Positions 1-8,361 are shown, numbered from the stretch's first letter. The stretch is DNA of 64,000 bases from Sporolactobacillus kofuensis (GCF_042660205.1 NZ_JBHSTQ010000002.1:270856-334855), one strand, 5' to 3'. Translations and numbers: made by a program. The notes: generated by a model from the letters alone, not told the origin.

Positions 1-941
1 TTCCCATCAAGCGTGGCATGGTAATCCTGCCCAAGTTCACGAACAGGTAAAAAGTATTCAGGTGCAAGGATCAGCACAGTAAGTGCCGGTTCTAGCAAAA
101 TATGTCCGTCCACCAAGCGAATACCGAGCGCTACCGCAACGAAAGCAATGGAAAGCATGGTAAAGAAGTCCAGTGCAAATGAAGACAAAAAAGCGAGTCG
201 GAGCGTACCCATTGTCATACTGCGGTATTTATCACTGACACGATTAATCGTCCGCATATGAAGTTTACTAATGCCTAAATAGTAGAGTGTCGACAAGCCC
301 CTTAGAGAATCAATAAAATGATTTGATAACACGCGGTATGATGCCCAACGGTCATCCATTTTCTTCTGAGCCGCAAGACCCAATAAGATCATAAAAATGA
401 TTAACACCGGCATGGTTATTAAAAGAATAAGCCCAGACATCCGGTCCGTCCAGAAAACATAGATCAGAATAAGTACAGGAATAATTCCATTTGCAACCAT
501 CTTTGGAATGAACAATTCCAGATATCTTCGTGCCTGTAGCACACCTTCAAGTGCAAGTGATACCAGCGCCCCAGTGCCTTCCCTCTTTGCTGATTGAGGT
601 CCAATGATGAAGAGCTTTTTCAGGAATGCCCTTCTCAGCTCAACACTGGTGCGATCCGCAAATTTATAACAAGCCCTTTTAATTAGAAACACCATAAAAT
701 ATCTACATACCATAACAATGAAAAAAAGGAGCAGATCGGAGCTTACGCTCGCAATCTGTTTCCCAGAAAAAAGGCCGGAAATCATCCGACCTAAAAATAT
801 CGCTTGCAGTATGAGGCATAACCCTTGAAGCGTAGTCAAAAGGGCTGTTAGGGCAAATAATGGCTTGGCACCCCGATAAGACAATAGTTCCCGATCCATT
901 GATAAGCTTGGCGAAACCCCGTCTAATTTTCCGAGGGCCAA
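1..941 (-). CDS. cydD: Thiol reductant ABC exporter CydD, N-terminal part (cut by window edge)
   Basis: The reading frame is open to the window edge and encodes the membrane domain of the CydD half of the CydDC ABC exporter, which sends glutathione/cysteine-type thiols out and is needed to assemble cytochrome bd. Visible in translation are a start-proximal MDRELLSYRGAK segment, several hydrophobic helices, and the family block APEYFLPVRELGQDYH near the cut end. The ATPase domain lies outside the window. A TTG at 941 has a good AAGGAAG ribosome site 7 bases upstream. An ATG at 899 aligns better with the B. subtilis protein start but has no clear ribosome site, so the start is uncertain. It lies 29 bases after cydB, so it is read as part of the cydABCD operon. 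Confidence 0.85.
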   Translation of the reverse strand, partial: MALGKLDGVSPSLSMDRELLSYRGAKPLFALTALLTTLQGLCLILQAIFLGRMISGLFSGKQIASVSSDLLLFFIVMVCRYFMVFLIKRACYKFADRTSVELRRAFLKKLFIIGPQSAKREGTGALVSLALEGVLQARRYLELFIPKMVANGIIPVLILIYVFWTDRMSGLILLITMPVLIIFMILLGLAAQKKMDDRWASYRVLSNHFIDSLRGLSTLYYLGISKLHMRTINRVSDKYRSMTMGTLRLAFLSSFALDFFTMLSIAFVAVALGIRLVDGHILLEPALTVLILAPEYFLPVRELGQDYHATLDG

Positions 942-970
942 GCACTCACTTCCTTTCGGTCATTCTTCTC

Positions 971-1984
971 TCAGTATTCCAAGTGTTCTTTTTTTGAAAC
1001 TCTTTTTCTAAATACATAATAGCTCCAAATGGAGTACCCGAGCACAAAAGGCAACAACGTTACCGCGACAATGGTCATCACAGTTAATGAATAGGAACCC
1101 GAGGCAGAATTATACACAGTTAAATCGAATGCAGGCTTAATATTACTGATCATTAATCTTGGGAACAATCCGATGAACAAGGAGCTGATTGTCAATAAGA
1201 TCACTCCTGCGTTCATACCAAATGCCCATCCGTCTCGTTTTTTCGCTAAGAATAATGCAGATAAAATCAATATGATCACGTCAAGTGTGTAGATCGGAAA
1301 GAGAAATGCTCCACGCTTTGCAAATAGATCCGTTACGAAATAAGTAACCGCAACAAAAGCAAGTGCTGCCACTGCCAGAACCCAAAATACTTTTTTGGCA
1401 AAGGCACGCGCACGTTCTCTAAGCTCATCCGTTGTTCTCAAGCAGATGAAAACAAGTCCATGATAGAGACAAAGCAAGGTAATCAATAGTCCTCCAAGCA
1501 CCGAATACGGATTAACGATACTCGTAAAGGTTGCGTGCATATTCATATTTTTATCGATTGGCAATCCATAAACTAGTGTTGAGAAGACAACACCCCACAA
1601 GAACGGACAGAGCAGGCTGGCAATGAAGATTGCCCAGTCCCAAGTGCCCGACCATTTTGGATGCTCAACTTTTGCTCTGTATTCAAAAGCTGTACCGCGT
1701 GCAATGAGTAACAGTAAGAGAACGACGAGTGGAACGTAAAAGCCGCTAAATAATGTTGCGTACCAGTCTGGAAACGCAGCAAACATTGCGCCGCCCGCTG
1801 TAATCATCCATACTTCATTGGCATCCCAAAAAGGCCCAATTGTATTAATCAGCATCCGCCGTTCGGTCTCATTTCGAGCAACAAAACGTGTCGCCATGCC
1901 CACGCCAAAATCATAGCCTTCAAGAAAAAAGAATCCGATAAACAATACAGCGATTAAAAGAAACCACAATTCATTCAGTAACAA
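971..1984 (-). CDS. cydB: Cytochrome bd ubiquinol/menaquinol oxidase subunit II
   Basis: CydB is the second core subunit of cytochrome bd, the high-affinity oxidase that reduces oxygen to water with quinol electrons in the cytoplasmic membrane. The protein has the N-terminal FFFLEGYDFGVGM and WDANEVWM blocks typical of the family, and eight to nine hydrophobic helices. I chose the TTG at 1984 because a GGGGAGG ribosome site sits 9 bases upstream and the resulting 337 residues match the usual length. The longer ATG frame (from 2014) adds residues absent from the family and would bury the ribosome site in the gene. The start lies inside the end of cydA (14-base overlap), so translation is probably coupled. 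Confidence 0.95.
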   Translation of the reverse strand: MLLNELWFLLIAVLFIGFFFLEGYDFGVGMATRFVARNETERRMLINTIGPFWDANEVWMITAGGAMFAAFPDWYATLFSGFYVPLVVLLLLLIARGTAFEYRAKVEHPKWSGTWDWAIFIASLLCPFLWGVVFSTLVYGLPIDKNMNMHATFTSIVNPYSVLGGLLITLLCLYHGLVFICLRTTDELRERARAFAKKVFWVLAVAALAFVAVTYFVTDLFAKRGAFLFPIYTLDVIILILSALFLAKKRDGWAFGMNAGVILLTISSLFIGLFPRLMISNIKPAFDLTVYNSASGSYSLTVMTIVAVTLLPFVLGYSIWSYYVFRKRVSKKEHLEY

Positions 1985-3374
1985 TGTGATAGCCCTCCCC
2001 GTCAAACGGGTCATTTGATTGAACCGTTGCTTTATTGTCTAAAGATGGCCCTTCTTTATATGTCCGAACAAATAAATAAACCATAACAACTGCAAGAATT
2101 GCATACATTGTAATGAATGCGATGATTGAGAAGAGTAATTCCCCCGCTGATACATTAGGTGAAACACTTGCTGCCGTTTGCATATAGCCAAATACTGTCC
2201 ATGGTTGACGACCAATTTCCGTCATTAACCAACCGGTTGTACTGCCAATGAATGGAACTGCAATCGCAGCAACCATGATGCGCAAAAACCACTTACTATC
2301 CAATAACTTCTTTTTCCAAGCGAGAAAGATTCCAATAATTCCAAGGAGGCAAAGCACTGCACCCATTATTGTCATGATTCGAAAACTCCAAAAGGTTGCG
2401 ACAACTGGTGGAATATAATTTCCCTTACCGTATTTTTGAACGTACTCTTTCTGTAGCGTGTCTATACCTTTTACATTACCACTTAACTTATCATAAGACA
2501 GTACGTCCAACAGATAAGGAATTTTAATCTCTGCAGAATTTTTATGATTTTTTGTATCAATATTGGCAAAAACTGTCCACGCTGCCGGACTGCCGCTGTC
2601 TTTCCAAAGTCCTTCACTTGCGGCCATTTTCATTGGCTGTGTCTGAACCAAATACTGTGCCTGCGCATGACCAAATAGCGCGATCAATACACTTGAAAAA
2701 AGTCCGATTATAATTGCTATTTTAAATGACTTCACATAAAAAGAGACATATTTCTTCGTTAATAGTGCAATTGCACTAATCCCTGCAACAACAAAAGCAC
2801 CTGTAGCAAATGATCCGAAAATCGTGTGCGGAAATTCTACCCATAACTGTGGATTCGTTAATAATGCAAAAAAATCATTCATCTCCGCGCGTCCATTATG
2901 AATATGGAAACCAACCGGATGTTGCATGAATGAGTTTGCAGTCAGAATCCATAATGCAGACAAGCTCGTACCTAAAGTCACAAGCCAGATACAGGCAAGA
3001 TGAGCACCTTTCGATAAACGATCCCAACCAAAAAGCCAAATACCAATAAATGTAGATTCCATAAAAAAGGCAAGTAATGCTTCAATTGCTAAAGGTGCGC
3101 CGAACACGTCACCCATGAATCGTGAATATTCAGACCAATTCATACCGAATTGGAATTCCTGAAGAATACCGGTTACAACACCGATTGCGAAATTGATAAG
3201 AAAAAACTTCCCCCAAAATTGAGCCATTTTCTTGTAGATTTCATTCTTTTTGACAACATACATCGTTTCCATAATCGATACAATAAGTACCATTCCGATA
3301 GACAAAGGTACGAAAAAGAAATGGAAGATGGTCGTTGCCGCATATTGAAATCTTGCTAAACTCAATATGTCCAT
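1971..3374 (-). CDS. cydA: Cytochrome bd ubiquinol/menaquinol oxidase subunit I
   Basis: CydA carries the three haems of cytochrome bd and the quinol site. The 467-residue protein has the axial histidine near residue 18 (TTIFHFFF), a second conserved histidine in the FPHTIFG block, and the GRQPW signature followed by TVFGYMQT late in the protein. The Q-loop is short, as usual in Bacillota. The ATG at 3374 has a strong AGAGGAG ribosome site, and an upstream in-frame ATG at 3392 would put that site inside the gene. It is first in the cyd operon, with a palindromic operator about 90 bases upstream. In Bacillus this operon is controlled by redox/oxygen regulators (Rex, ResD). Confidence 0.97.
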   Translation of the reverse strand: MDILSLARFQYAATTIFHFFFVPLSIGMVLIVSIMETMYVVKKNEIYKKMAQFWGKFFLINFAIGVVTGILQEFQFGMNWSEYSRFMGDVFGAPLAIEALLAFFMESTFIGIWLFGWDRLSKGAHLACIWLVTLGTSLSALWILTANSFMQHPVGFHIHNGRAEMNDFFALLTNPQLWVEFPHTIFGSFATGAFVVAGISAIALLTKKYVSFYVKSFKIAIIIGLFSSVLIALFGHAQAQYLVQTQPMKMAASEGLWKDSGSPAAWTVFANIDTKNHKNSAEIKIPYLLDVLSYDKLSGNVKGIDTLQKEYVQKYGKGNYIPPVVATFWSFRIMTIMGAVLCLLGIIGIFLAWKKKLLDSKWFLRIMVAAIAVPFIGSTTGWLMTEIGRQPWTVFGYMQTAASVSPNVSAGELLFSIIAFITMYAILAVVMVYLFVRTYKEGPSLDNKATVQSNDPFDGEGYHIVTE

Positions 3375-3420
3375 ACTCTCTCCTCTTTTCAATAATGCTG
3401 GGTTTAACTATTGCCATCAG

Positions 3421-3487
3421 TTATCGTGATGCATCTGCTTGATCATCATTTCATTCCTGAATAGCGAGTGTAACAGATGTCACACTC
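3421..3487 (-). promoter_or_regulatory. Putative cydA promoter with 22-bp palindromic operator
   Basis: An inverted repeat at 3466-3487 has the core TGTAACAGATGTCACA, with 9 of 11 positions paired around the centre. It fits the Crp/Fnr form TGTGA-N6-TCACA with one mismatch, and the Rex consensus less well (10 of 14 fixed positions). On the cydA strand a TTACAC hexamer overlaps it, followed 17 bases later by AATGAT, a possible weak -35/-10 pair. Whether Fnr, Rex or another redox regulator binds is not decidable here. Confidence 0.5.
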
Positions 3488-3674
3488 CACTATTTACTTT
3501 ACAACTTCAAAAACATACTTTGCCCTCTTCTTCATGACAATTTTGTGAACATAATGAGTCGAGTTGCGCTTTGACCTGTGACAAAATTCATGGCAGAACG
3601 AATGAATACTGCTATATATTGCGGCTCTAATGGAAATATCTTCACTATTCGCTAAATTTTTCATGATCAAGAGT

Positions 3675-3700
3675 AAAAAAAAAGCCGGCTCATTAGCCGG
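3675..3700 (-). terminator. Rho-independent terminator of tnrA
   Basis: On the minus strand the stem CCGGCT/AGCCGG with an AATG loop is followed by a run of nine T. It begins about 30 bases after the tnrA stop codon. Confidence 0.88.
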
Positions 3701-3732
3701 AGAAAACGGTTTGTTCACATTGAATTTCAAAC

Positions 3733-4068
3733 TTATAGATCTCTTTTGTTAAAATAAGCGTTTAATTGTCCTCGAATCATGCGCTCTCTCAGCTTATTGT
3801 CATAACGATTACTCTCTTTTTTCTGCATTTCTTTCCGAAGTTCAGAGGTTTGCATCCCATCTTCCATCCTATTGGCAATCTCCATGAGTGCTTCCACATC
3901 CGAAAATGAGTATTTTCGATTACCGCGTTCCGATCGTTCCGGAAAAATGAGCTTTCGTTTCTCATAATAACGGATTTGTCTTTCACTTAAACCTGTCAAT
4001 TCACACACTGTGCCGATTGTAATAACTTTTTTGTAAAGATAAGCGTCTCTTTGAGCATTTGTCGTCAT
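3733..4068 (-). CDS. tnrA: Nitrogen-sensing transcription regulator TnrA (MerR family)
   Basis: This 111-residue MerR-type regulator has an N-terminal winged helix (TIGTVCELTGLSERQIRYYEKR, residues about 16-37) and the short C-terminal tail ending GQLNAYFNKRDL. That tail resembles the TnrA segment that binds feedback-inhibited glutamine synthetase. The strong match in both halves, and the absence of an adjacent glnA, favour TnrA over GlnR. TnrA activates or represses nitrogen genes when glutamine is low. Start ATG 4068 gives the MTT- start seen in Bacillus; an upstream ATG at 4080 abuts the ribosome site and is unlikely. A perfect TnrA/GlnR box 42 bases upstream suggests autoregulation. Confidence 0.9.
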   Translation of the reverse strand: MTTNAQRDAYLYKKVITIGTVCELTGLSERQIRYYEKRKLIFPERSERGNRKYSFSDVEALMEIANRMEDGMQTSELRKEMQKKESNRYDNKLRERMIRGQLNAYFNKRDL

Positions 4069-4109
4069 CTGATGCACCATCCTCTCTTCGCATCATTCGT
4101 CACTATAAT

Positions 4110-4126
4110 TGTAAGATAATATTACA
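4110..4126 (-). promoter_or_regulatory. TnrA/GlnR operator
   Basis: TGTAATATTATCTTACA (minus strand) matches every fixed position of the TnrA/GlnR consensus TGTNANAWWWTMTNACA. It lies 42 bases before the tnrA start. A TTGACT hexamer and TATCTT about 16 bases apart overlap it, so the site could also repress. Confidence 0.82.
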
Positions 4127-4266
4127 ACACAAACAGTCAAGGATCAATATTTATGTAAGATATAGTGACACGTTATTAGACGAATGTTGCAGGATCAATT
4201 AAAATAGAAACTGAATTTTTTTGAACAGTACAATTTTACGCAGAGAAAGGCAAAGGATGGTGTGCA

Positions 4267-4434
4267 ATGACTGAGTCACGCATAGAGAATAACGAAAAAA
4301 GAAAAAACGATCTTATCCGAAAGCTTCTCGATCGTGGGATCTTCAAAAATGGAGAGTACCAGCTCTATGAACTTTCGTTAAGTGAACTTGAACATACCTA
4401 TAATAAAAATTTTTATAAGCGCACTATAAAATAA
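4267..4434 (+). CDS. fbpA: Small Fur-regulated-basic-protein-like (FbpA family) protein
   Basis: This 55-residue basic protein starts at an ATG preceded by AAAGGATGG at good spacing. The sequence, including LIRKLLDRGIFK and QLYELSLSELEHTY, resembles the Fur-regulated basic protein A family (FbpA), which helps the iron-sparing small RNA response in B. subtilis. I could not find a convincing Fur box upstream, so iron control is an inference from family only. It is divergent from tnrA and sits alone. It is shorter than most annotation cut-offs. Recognition is from memory of the family pattern and is fairly, not fully, secure. Confidence 0.65.
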   Translation: MTESRIENNEKRKNDLIRKLLDRGIFKNGEYQLYELSLSELEHTYNKNFYKRTIK

Positions 4435-4504
4435 GCGAAAACAATAGGAGCAGTCCCTAGGGAACCCCGGCATCGACATCAGTAAATAAAATAGGTACTA
4501 TATG

Positions 4505-4547
4505 AAAAGGTGTCCCACAGTCTATAGACTTGTGAGACACCTTCTTT
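4505..4547. terminator. Bidirectional terminator
   Basis: A GGTGTC...GACACC hairpin with a nearly paired 15-base stem around TATAG has T-rich tails on both sides. It can end the fbpA-like transcript (plus) and the serine hydrolase transcript (minus). Confidence 0.85.
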
Positions 4548-5130
4548 AATCCTCGTTATGTATACAAAACGATCGACTTAAATCATCGCGCAGGCAAAGC
4601 TTGAGCATCCATGGCCACCCACCATAACCGGATTGCAAATTGATATGTCCTTGTTCAGGAAGTATGAGACAAGGAATTTGAAAATCAAGATACTCACAAA
4701 TACGGTCTCTAGAGAGGAACGGATCATTCGTTGATAGAATTAATAATGACTCCTTCGCCGTGATCCGCAACACACGTTTATCAAATGGAAGCGGGAAGAA
4801 ATTTTGAATTTCAGCCTTGTCCAGACCATTTGATGGCGGACAAACCATGATCAACCGGCTGACTTTCCGTTCTTGATGCTGCGCTGCATAATGGATCCAC
4901 AAGATACATCCAAGACTATGCGTGACAACAACCAAGGGATCATCTTCAGGGATTGCATGCATCGTATCGTCAAGACAGCTCAACCACTCATCCTTTTTCG
5001 GATGATCCCAATCTGGAAGATTTGGAAACCAAACATTCTTACCTTGCGCCTTTAATTCATTCGTTAGCCATTCTTGCCAATGCCCACCTGTACTGCCGCC
5101 AAGTCCATGCAGTACCAGATAATTTGTCAT
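4546..5130 (-). CDS. RBBP9/YdeN-family alpha/beta serine hydrolase
   Basis: This 194-residue protein has the short RBBP9/YdeN hydrolase layout. It starts YLVLHGLGG (oxyanion region) and has a nucleophile elbow THSLGC with Ser72, an acid candidate in STNDPF, and a catalytic histidine in EQGHINLQSGYGGWP. Members hydrolyse small esters; the natural substrate is unknown. ATG 5130 has AGGTG 6-7 bases upstream; a GTG at 5139 in the same frame is less likely. It stands alone between its own terminator and the YutG-like gene. No signal peptide is seen, so it is cytoplasmic. Confidence 0.88.
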   Translation of the reverse strand: MTNYLVLHGLGGSTGGHWQEWLTNELKAQGKNVWFPNLPDWDHPKKDEWLSCLDDTMHAIPEDDPLVVVTHSLGCILWIHYAAQHQERKVSRLIMVCPPSNGLDKAEIQNFFPLPFDKRVLRITAKESLLILSTNDPFLSRDRICEYLDFQIPCLILPEQGHINLQSGYGGWPWMLKLCLRDDLSRSFCIHNED

Positions 5131-5202
5131 ATCCAGCACCTCATTTTACCCTCAATACTACTTCACGATTTATTTGAACTATGATTATTTTATTATACCA
5201 TT

Positions 5203-5235
5203 GATAAAACGGACCCGATAGATCCGGATCCGTTT
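5203..5235 (-). terminator. Terminator of the YutG-like gene
   Basis: On the minus strand, directly after the stop codon, a CGGATCCGGATC/GGGTCCG hairpin is followed by TTTTAT. Confidence 0.7.
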
Positions 5236-5839
5236 ATTTGTCTTTATTTTGAGTGAGACGACTTTCTTCTTCGTCTCTGACGCGATGTGCAAGCCGACTT
5301 GAGGCATCTGCTGCGATACTGGCAATCAAATCGTCCAGGAATGTATTTACTTTTCCTTCTTTTGCCAAATCAAGGTTACCAATAATCCTCGGTTTCACTT
5401 TATCGAGATACCCAAAAGTGGTTGCAGCGATGCTTCCAAAGCTTGAGACCGCACCAAGCGCGATCGTTTCATCAACTCCAAACAAGCCTTCATCCTGATC
5501 AACGAGTGATTGAAGCGGTTCAGAAAGTAATTTTTTCTCAGCCAGCCGATCCAGTTCAATACCCACCAAGATCGCATGTTGTAATTCGCGTTTTGCAAGC
5601 ACACCTTTCACATTCTCAATACATATCTCTATTGTTAATCCCGACATAAACGGTTTCTGCAAATCAAAAACAATTTCAGCTATATCCTTTAGCTCAACTC
5701 CACGTTCCTCCAAAGCAGCTTCCACTGCATTTGCTACTGCGCGAGAAGTCACTCTCTTCTTATTCGCTGAATAAAAAGTAGCACCTTTAGGTAATCCCGG
5801 AGCATAGGTCATACTTTTAGAAAAGTGTTGCTCACTCAT
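5234..5839 (-). CDS. yutG: Phosphatidylglycerophosphatase A-like protein (YutG)
   Basis: This 201-residue protein belongs to the PgpA-like family of which B. subtilis YutG is a member. The C-terminal half shows the family block GSIAATTFGYLDKVKPRIIG and the segment FLDDLIASIAADASS. Members of PgpA remove phosphate from phosphatidylglycerol phosphate; whether this soluble-looking Bacillales branch does so is not clear. The N-terminal part (TSRAVANAVEAALEERGV) is charged and helical. Ribosome site AAAGGAGA lies 9 bases before the ATG. It is monocistronic, with its own terminator. Confidence 0.8.
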   Translation of the reverse strand: MSEQHFSKSMTYAPGLPKGATFYSANKKRVTSRAVANAVEAALEERGVELKDIAEIVFDLQKPFMSGLTIEICIENVKGVLAKRELQHAILVGIELDRLAEKKLLSEPLQSLVDQDEGLFGVDETIALGAVSSFGSIAATTFGYLDKVKPRIIGNLDLAKEGKVNTFLDDLIASIAADASSRLAHRVRDEEESRLTQNKDK

Positions 5840-6186
5840 TCATCTCGATCTCCTTTCATAAACCCCAGAGAAGTAAATACTGGGGCGTTCTGCACAAATG
5901 AAAAATAATTCCTATCATCCGCTTAAAGATGCAATTCGCCTCATTCCATTTTATGCAATTCGAAAATGACGATTCATCGAAAAAGCAATAATATTTTTAG
6001 TGAAACAGTAAATCGTTACCCTATTTAGAATTATATTCCAATTTTATTGACTCTGCTATCATTGCCCAATAGGCAGTTCTGAATCAAGAACGTGAATTCA
6101 ATAAGTATTTCTTATTCCGTATAAAAGTCATTGTACATCACCAAACTAACATTGCTCAAATATCCTATCGAAAAGGCTTGATTCCC
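5840..6186. other. Gene-free stretch, 347 bases
   Basis: No convincing small frame, hairpin or repeat is visible. A TTGACT at about 6057 has no good -10 partner. It should hold the promoters of the YutG-like and YetF-like genes, which are divergent. Confidence 0.5.
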
Positions 6187-6870
6187 ATGCATTCATTTTT
6201 TTCCATTGCCATTGAATTAAGTGTTGGCTTATTTGCTTTGCTCATCCTAACTAAGGTTATGGGCAGAGCATCATTATCCGAATCCACACCATTCGATTTC
6301 ATTTCAATGATCGTTGTCGGCGACTTTGTCAGCGATGCAATCTATGACCCGGAAACACACATTTTTAAAGTGATTTTCGCGATCCTTTTCTGGGGAAGCT
6401 TAATTTACATTATTGATGTTGTGACTTTAAAGTTTCACAAATCACGCGGTTTTTTTGAAAGCCAACCGTCCTTGGTCATTAATAAAGGAATGATTGACAG
6501 AAACGTTATGAAAAAAAATCGAGTGGATATGAATCACCTTCAGATGCTTCTACGCGATCGGGATATCTTTTCATTTAAAGAAGTTGAGTTCGCCATTTTG
6601 GAACCGAACGGAAAGATTTCAATCATTAGAAAGCCAGAGTATGAAACAACAAAACGAGGGGACTTGGACCTAGCTACCCGGTCGGTCTCCATCCCTGTTA
6701 CGTTAATCAGTGACGGCGTTATTATCAACAGAAACTTAAATCGTTTAGGAAAAACAGAACAGTGGTTGATCAGCGAATTGAAGAAACACTCAATTGAAGA
6801 TTCGGCAACAGTAATGATCGCCGAATGGCATGATGAAGATGGGCTATTTGTTCAAACGATTGTCTCTTAG
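6187..6870 (+). CDS. YetF/DUF421-family membrane protein
   Basis: This 227-residue protein has three N-terminal hydrophobic helices (about residues 5-95) and a soluble C-terminal DUF421 domain. That domain contains the LVINKGMIDRNVMKKNRVD block and the acidic repeat region typical of YetF/YdfR proteins. In Bacillus several paralogues are sporulation- or germination-associated; their molecular role is unknown. The ATG at 6187 has AAGG 10 bases upstream; an in-frame TTG at 6178 is too close to that site. It is followed by the convergent small gene at 6945. Confidence 0.88.
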   Translation: MHSFFSIAIELSVGLFALLILTKVMGRASLSESTPFDFISMIVVGDFVSDAIYDPETHIFKVIFAILFWGSLIYIIDVVTLKFHKSRGFFESQPSLVINKGMIDRNVMKKNRVDMNHLQMLLRDRDIFSFKEVEFAILEPNGKISIIRKPEYETTKRGDLDLATRSVSIPVTLISDGVIINRNLNRLGKTEQWLISELKKHSIEDSATVMIAEWHDEDGLFVQTIVS

Positions 6871-6877
6871 GGAAACC

Positions 6878-6905
6878 AAAGAAAAACCGGGCAAGCTCTG
6901 TCCGG
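6878..6905 (-). terminator. Terminator of the 76-residue protein gene
   Basis: On the minus strand, a 7-pair stem CCGGACA/TGCCCGG (one G-U pair) is followed by TTTTTCTTT. It also lies just after the YetF stop on the other strand. Confidence 0.65.
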
Positions 6906-6944
6906 CAAGTTGCATCGTAATCCTTCCATCTGTTTCGTTTCTTC

Positions 6945-7175
6945 TTATTCTTTCTCTTTTTGAGGTTCAGTATCTCGAGGAGCACTATTCGGAATCGGGA
7001 ATCCCCAGAAGTCGCGTGCAATCGGCTGGTTGGTGTTCGGTTGCCGAATTGGTCCGCCATGGAACGGTCCATTGTTCTGCTCTTTGTGTTCCTGCTGAAT
7101 AATGACTTCGTCCGCTTTGATAATTAATTTTCCAACACGAATGACCTTAGGTTCTTTTTTACTTTCTTCTGCCAT
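6945..7175 (-). CDS. Unrecognised 76-residue protein, possible spore-surface component
   Basis: I do not recognise this protein. It starts MAEESKKEPKVIRVGKLIIKADEVIIQ, a short beta-like segment. It continues with a Gly/Pro/Asn/Gln-rich tail (NNGPFHGGPIRQPNTNQPIARDFWGFP) and ends in charged residues. Low-complexity Gly/Asn/Pro tails with a DFWGFP patch are common in small spore-coat-associated proteins, but that is a resemblance of composition only. An AAGGAGGAG ribosome site precedes the ATG well. It lies just downstream of the coiled-coil gene at 7240-8361 and may be co-transcribed with it. Confidence 0.7.
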   Translation of the reverse strand: MAEESKKEPKVIRVGKLIIKADEVIIQQEHKEQNNGPFHGGPIRQPNTNQPIARDFWGFPIPNSAPRDTEPQKEKE

Positions 7176-7239
7176 ATGAATCTCCTCCTTAATGGTCTCC
7201 TGACAGAATATGCAGATACCCGGTCATCTGTGTAGCGAA

Positions 7240-8361
7240 TTACTTTTCTTCTCTAGATACCATGCTTATCACAATCTGGTTGCCACATTTGATTTTGTAC
7301 TCATCCTCTCCAAAGAACACAAAACACTCGATCCGGACAGAATCTGAATAGGTGTGGTCAATTGGAATTTGAAAATTATTGAAGGCTATGGATTGTCCCG
7401 GAAGAAGATCAGACAATTCAAGTGGTCTCACCCAAATTTCTCCATTCTGGTTGGTATCTTGATCTTCTTCCGTATCAAGAATCACCCACAGATGCTCGCC
7501 TTGTTCTCGATCTTCGCCGTAAGCATCCTCCTCGTGAACCACTCGCCCTTTTAATGTTGCTAAATCTCCGGGATGAAAACGAAAGCAAACCGTTGGTGTC
7601 TTCAGGGGTATGGAGCCCGTATTTTCAATAATAACATCCCCTTGAATAACACTTTTAAAGCCGTTTAGCATCCATACATAATTTAAAAAGGCAACCGCAC
7701 GGGATTTCAAATCATTATGGTCATCGCCAGGCGTAGGTACCGGAACTGCCTTTTTCTGCTCGTTTTTCAACCGACGTTCAAGAATTGCGATCCGTCTTTC
7801 ATAGATTTCGATACGGTTCACCTTTTCATTTAATGCTTTCTGCATGTCTGTTAAGAGTTTTTCATAGCCCTCTACACGATGATGGTAGATTTCATCTGAA
7901 AGATCTGAATCTGCGCGCTGGTTTCTTTTCAAGTCGGCAATTTTCTTTTCAGCTTCTTCAATTTTCTCTCGCGCCGCTTGTAATTGATCATTTAACGCAT
8001 CATATTCTTTTTTCAACTCAGCGGACTTACGCTGTATCTCAACTTTAAGTTGTTCAGCTTTCCTCGATTTGACTTGTTCATCTTCCAGCTCACTTTTGAG
8101 TTGCACGACTTCTTCTCTGGCAAAAATCACTGCTTGCTCAAGTTTCAGCGCCTTATTGCGGTAGAATTTCTGCCGATCTTCCAGTGATGCGCTATTTAAC
8201 TTATCTTTTTGATTGACCAAGATAGGCGCCTCCCCATATATGTCATCACTGAGTTCAGTATATGTTCGGTGTCCTTGTCCATTGCCTGCCCCTATTTTTT
8301 TGCAGCTCCCTTTACATTGATCGCGACAATTAAGGAAGACAACATTTTTGGTTATACTCAA
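7240..8361 (-). CDS. Coiled-coil protein with C-terminal beta-rich domain, possible spore-surface protein
   Basis: The product is about 373 residues. Residues about 10-25 are cysteine-rich (NCRDQCKGSC). Residues about 55-200 form a long coiled coil rich in E, K, L and Q. After a proline-containing linker, residues about 215-370 look like a beta domain ending in IKCGNQIVISMV. No family is recognised. The listed start is a TTG with a poor ribosome site. A second TTG at 8220 has a strong GGGGAGG site 8 bases upstream and would give 326 residues without the cysteine-rich part. The upstream codons look coding, so I keep the longer form with doubt. Neighbours suggest an outer spore layer role. Confidence 0.7.
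   Translation of the reverse strand: MSITKNVVFLNCRDQCKGSCKKIGAGNGQGHRTYTELSDDIYGEAPILVNQKDKLNSASLEDRQKFYRNKALKLEQAVIFAREEVVQLKSELEDEQVKSRKAEQLKVEIQRKSAELKKEYDALNDQLQAAREKIEEAEKKIADLKRNQRADSDLSDEIYHHRVEGYEKLLTDMQKALNEKVNRIEIYERRIAILERRLKNEQKKAVPVPTPGDDHNDLKSRAVAFLNYVWMLNGFKSVIQGDVIIENTGSIPLKTPTVCFRFHPGDLATLKGRVVHEEDAYGEDREQGEHLWVILDTEEDQDTNQNGEIWVRPLELSDLLPGQSIAFNNFQIPIDHTYSDSVRIECFVFFGEDEYKIKCGNQIVISMVSREEK

Noticed and set aside
703..945. 80-codon frame on the minus strand ahead of cydD
   Set aside because: It lies in another frame over the cydD coding region, whose own frame carries clear family motifs.
3494..3730. 78-codon frame after tnrA on the minus strand
   Set aside because: It runs through the tnrA terminator and the cyd control region; composition is not protein-like and there is no ribosome site.
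4127..4266. Fur box before the FbpA-like gene
   Set aside because: No 15-base window comes close to TGATAATNATTATCA.
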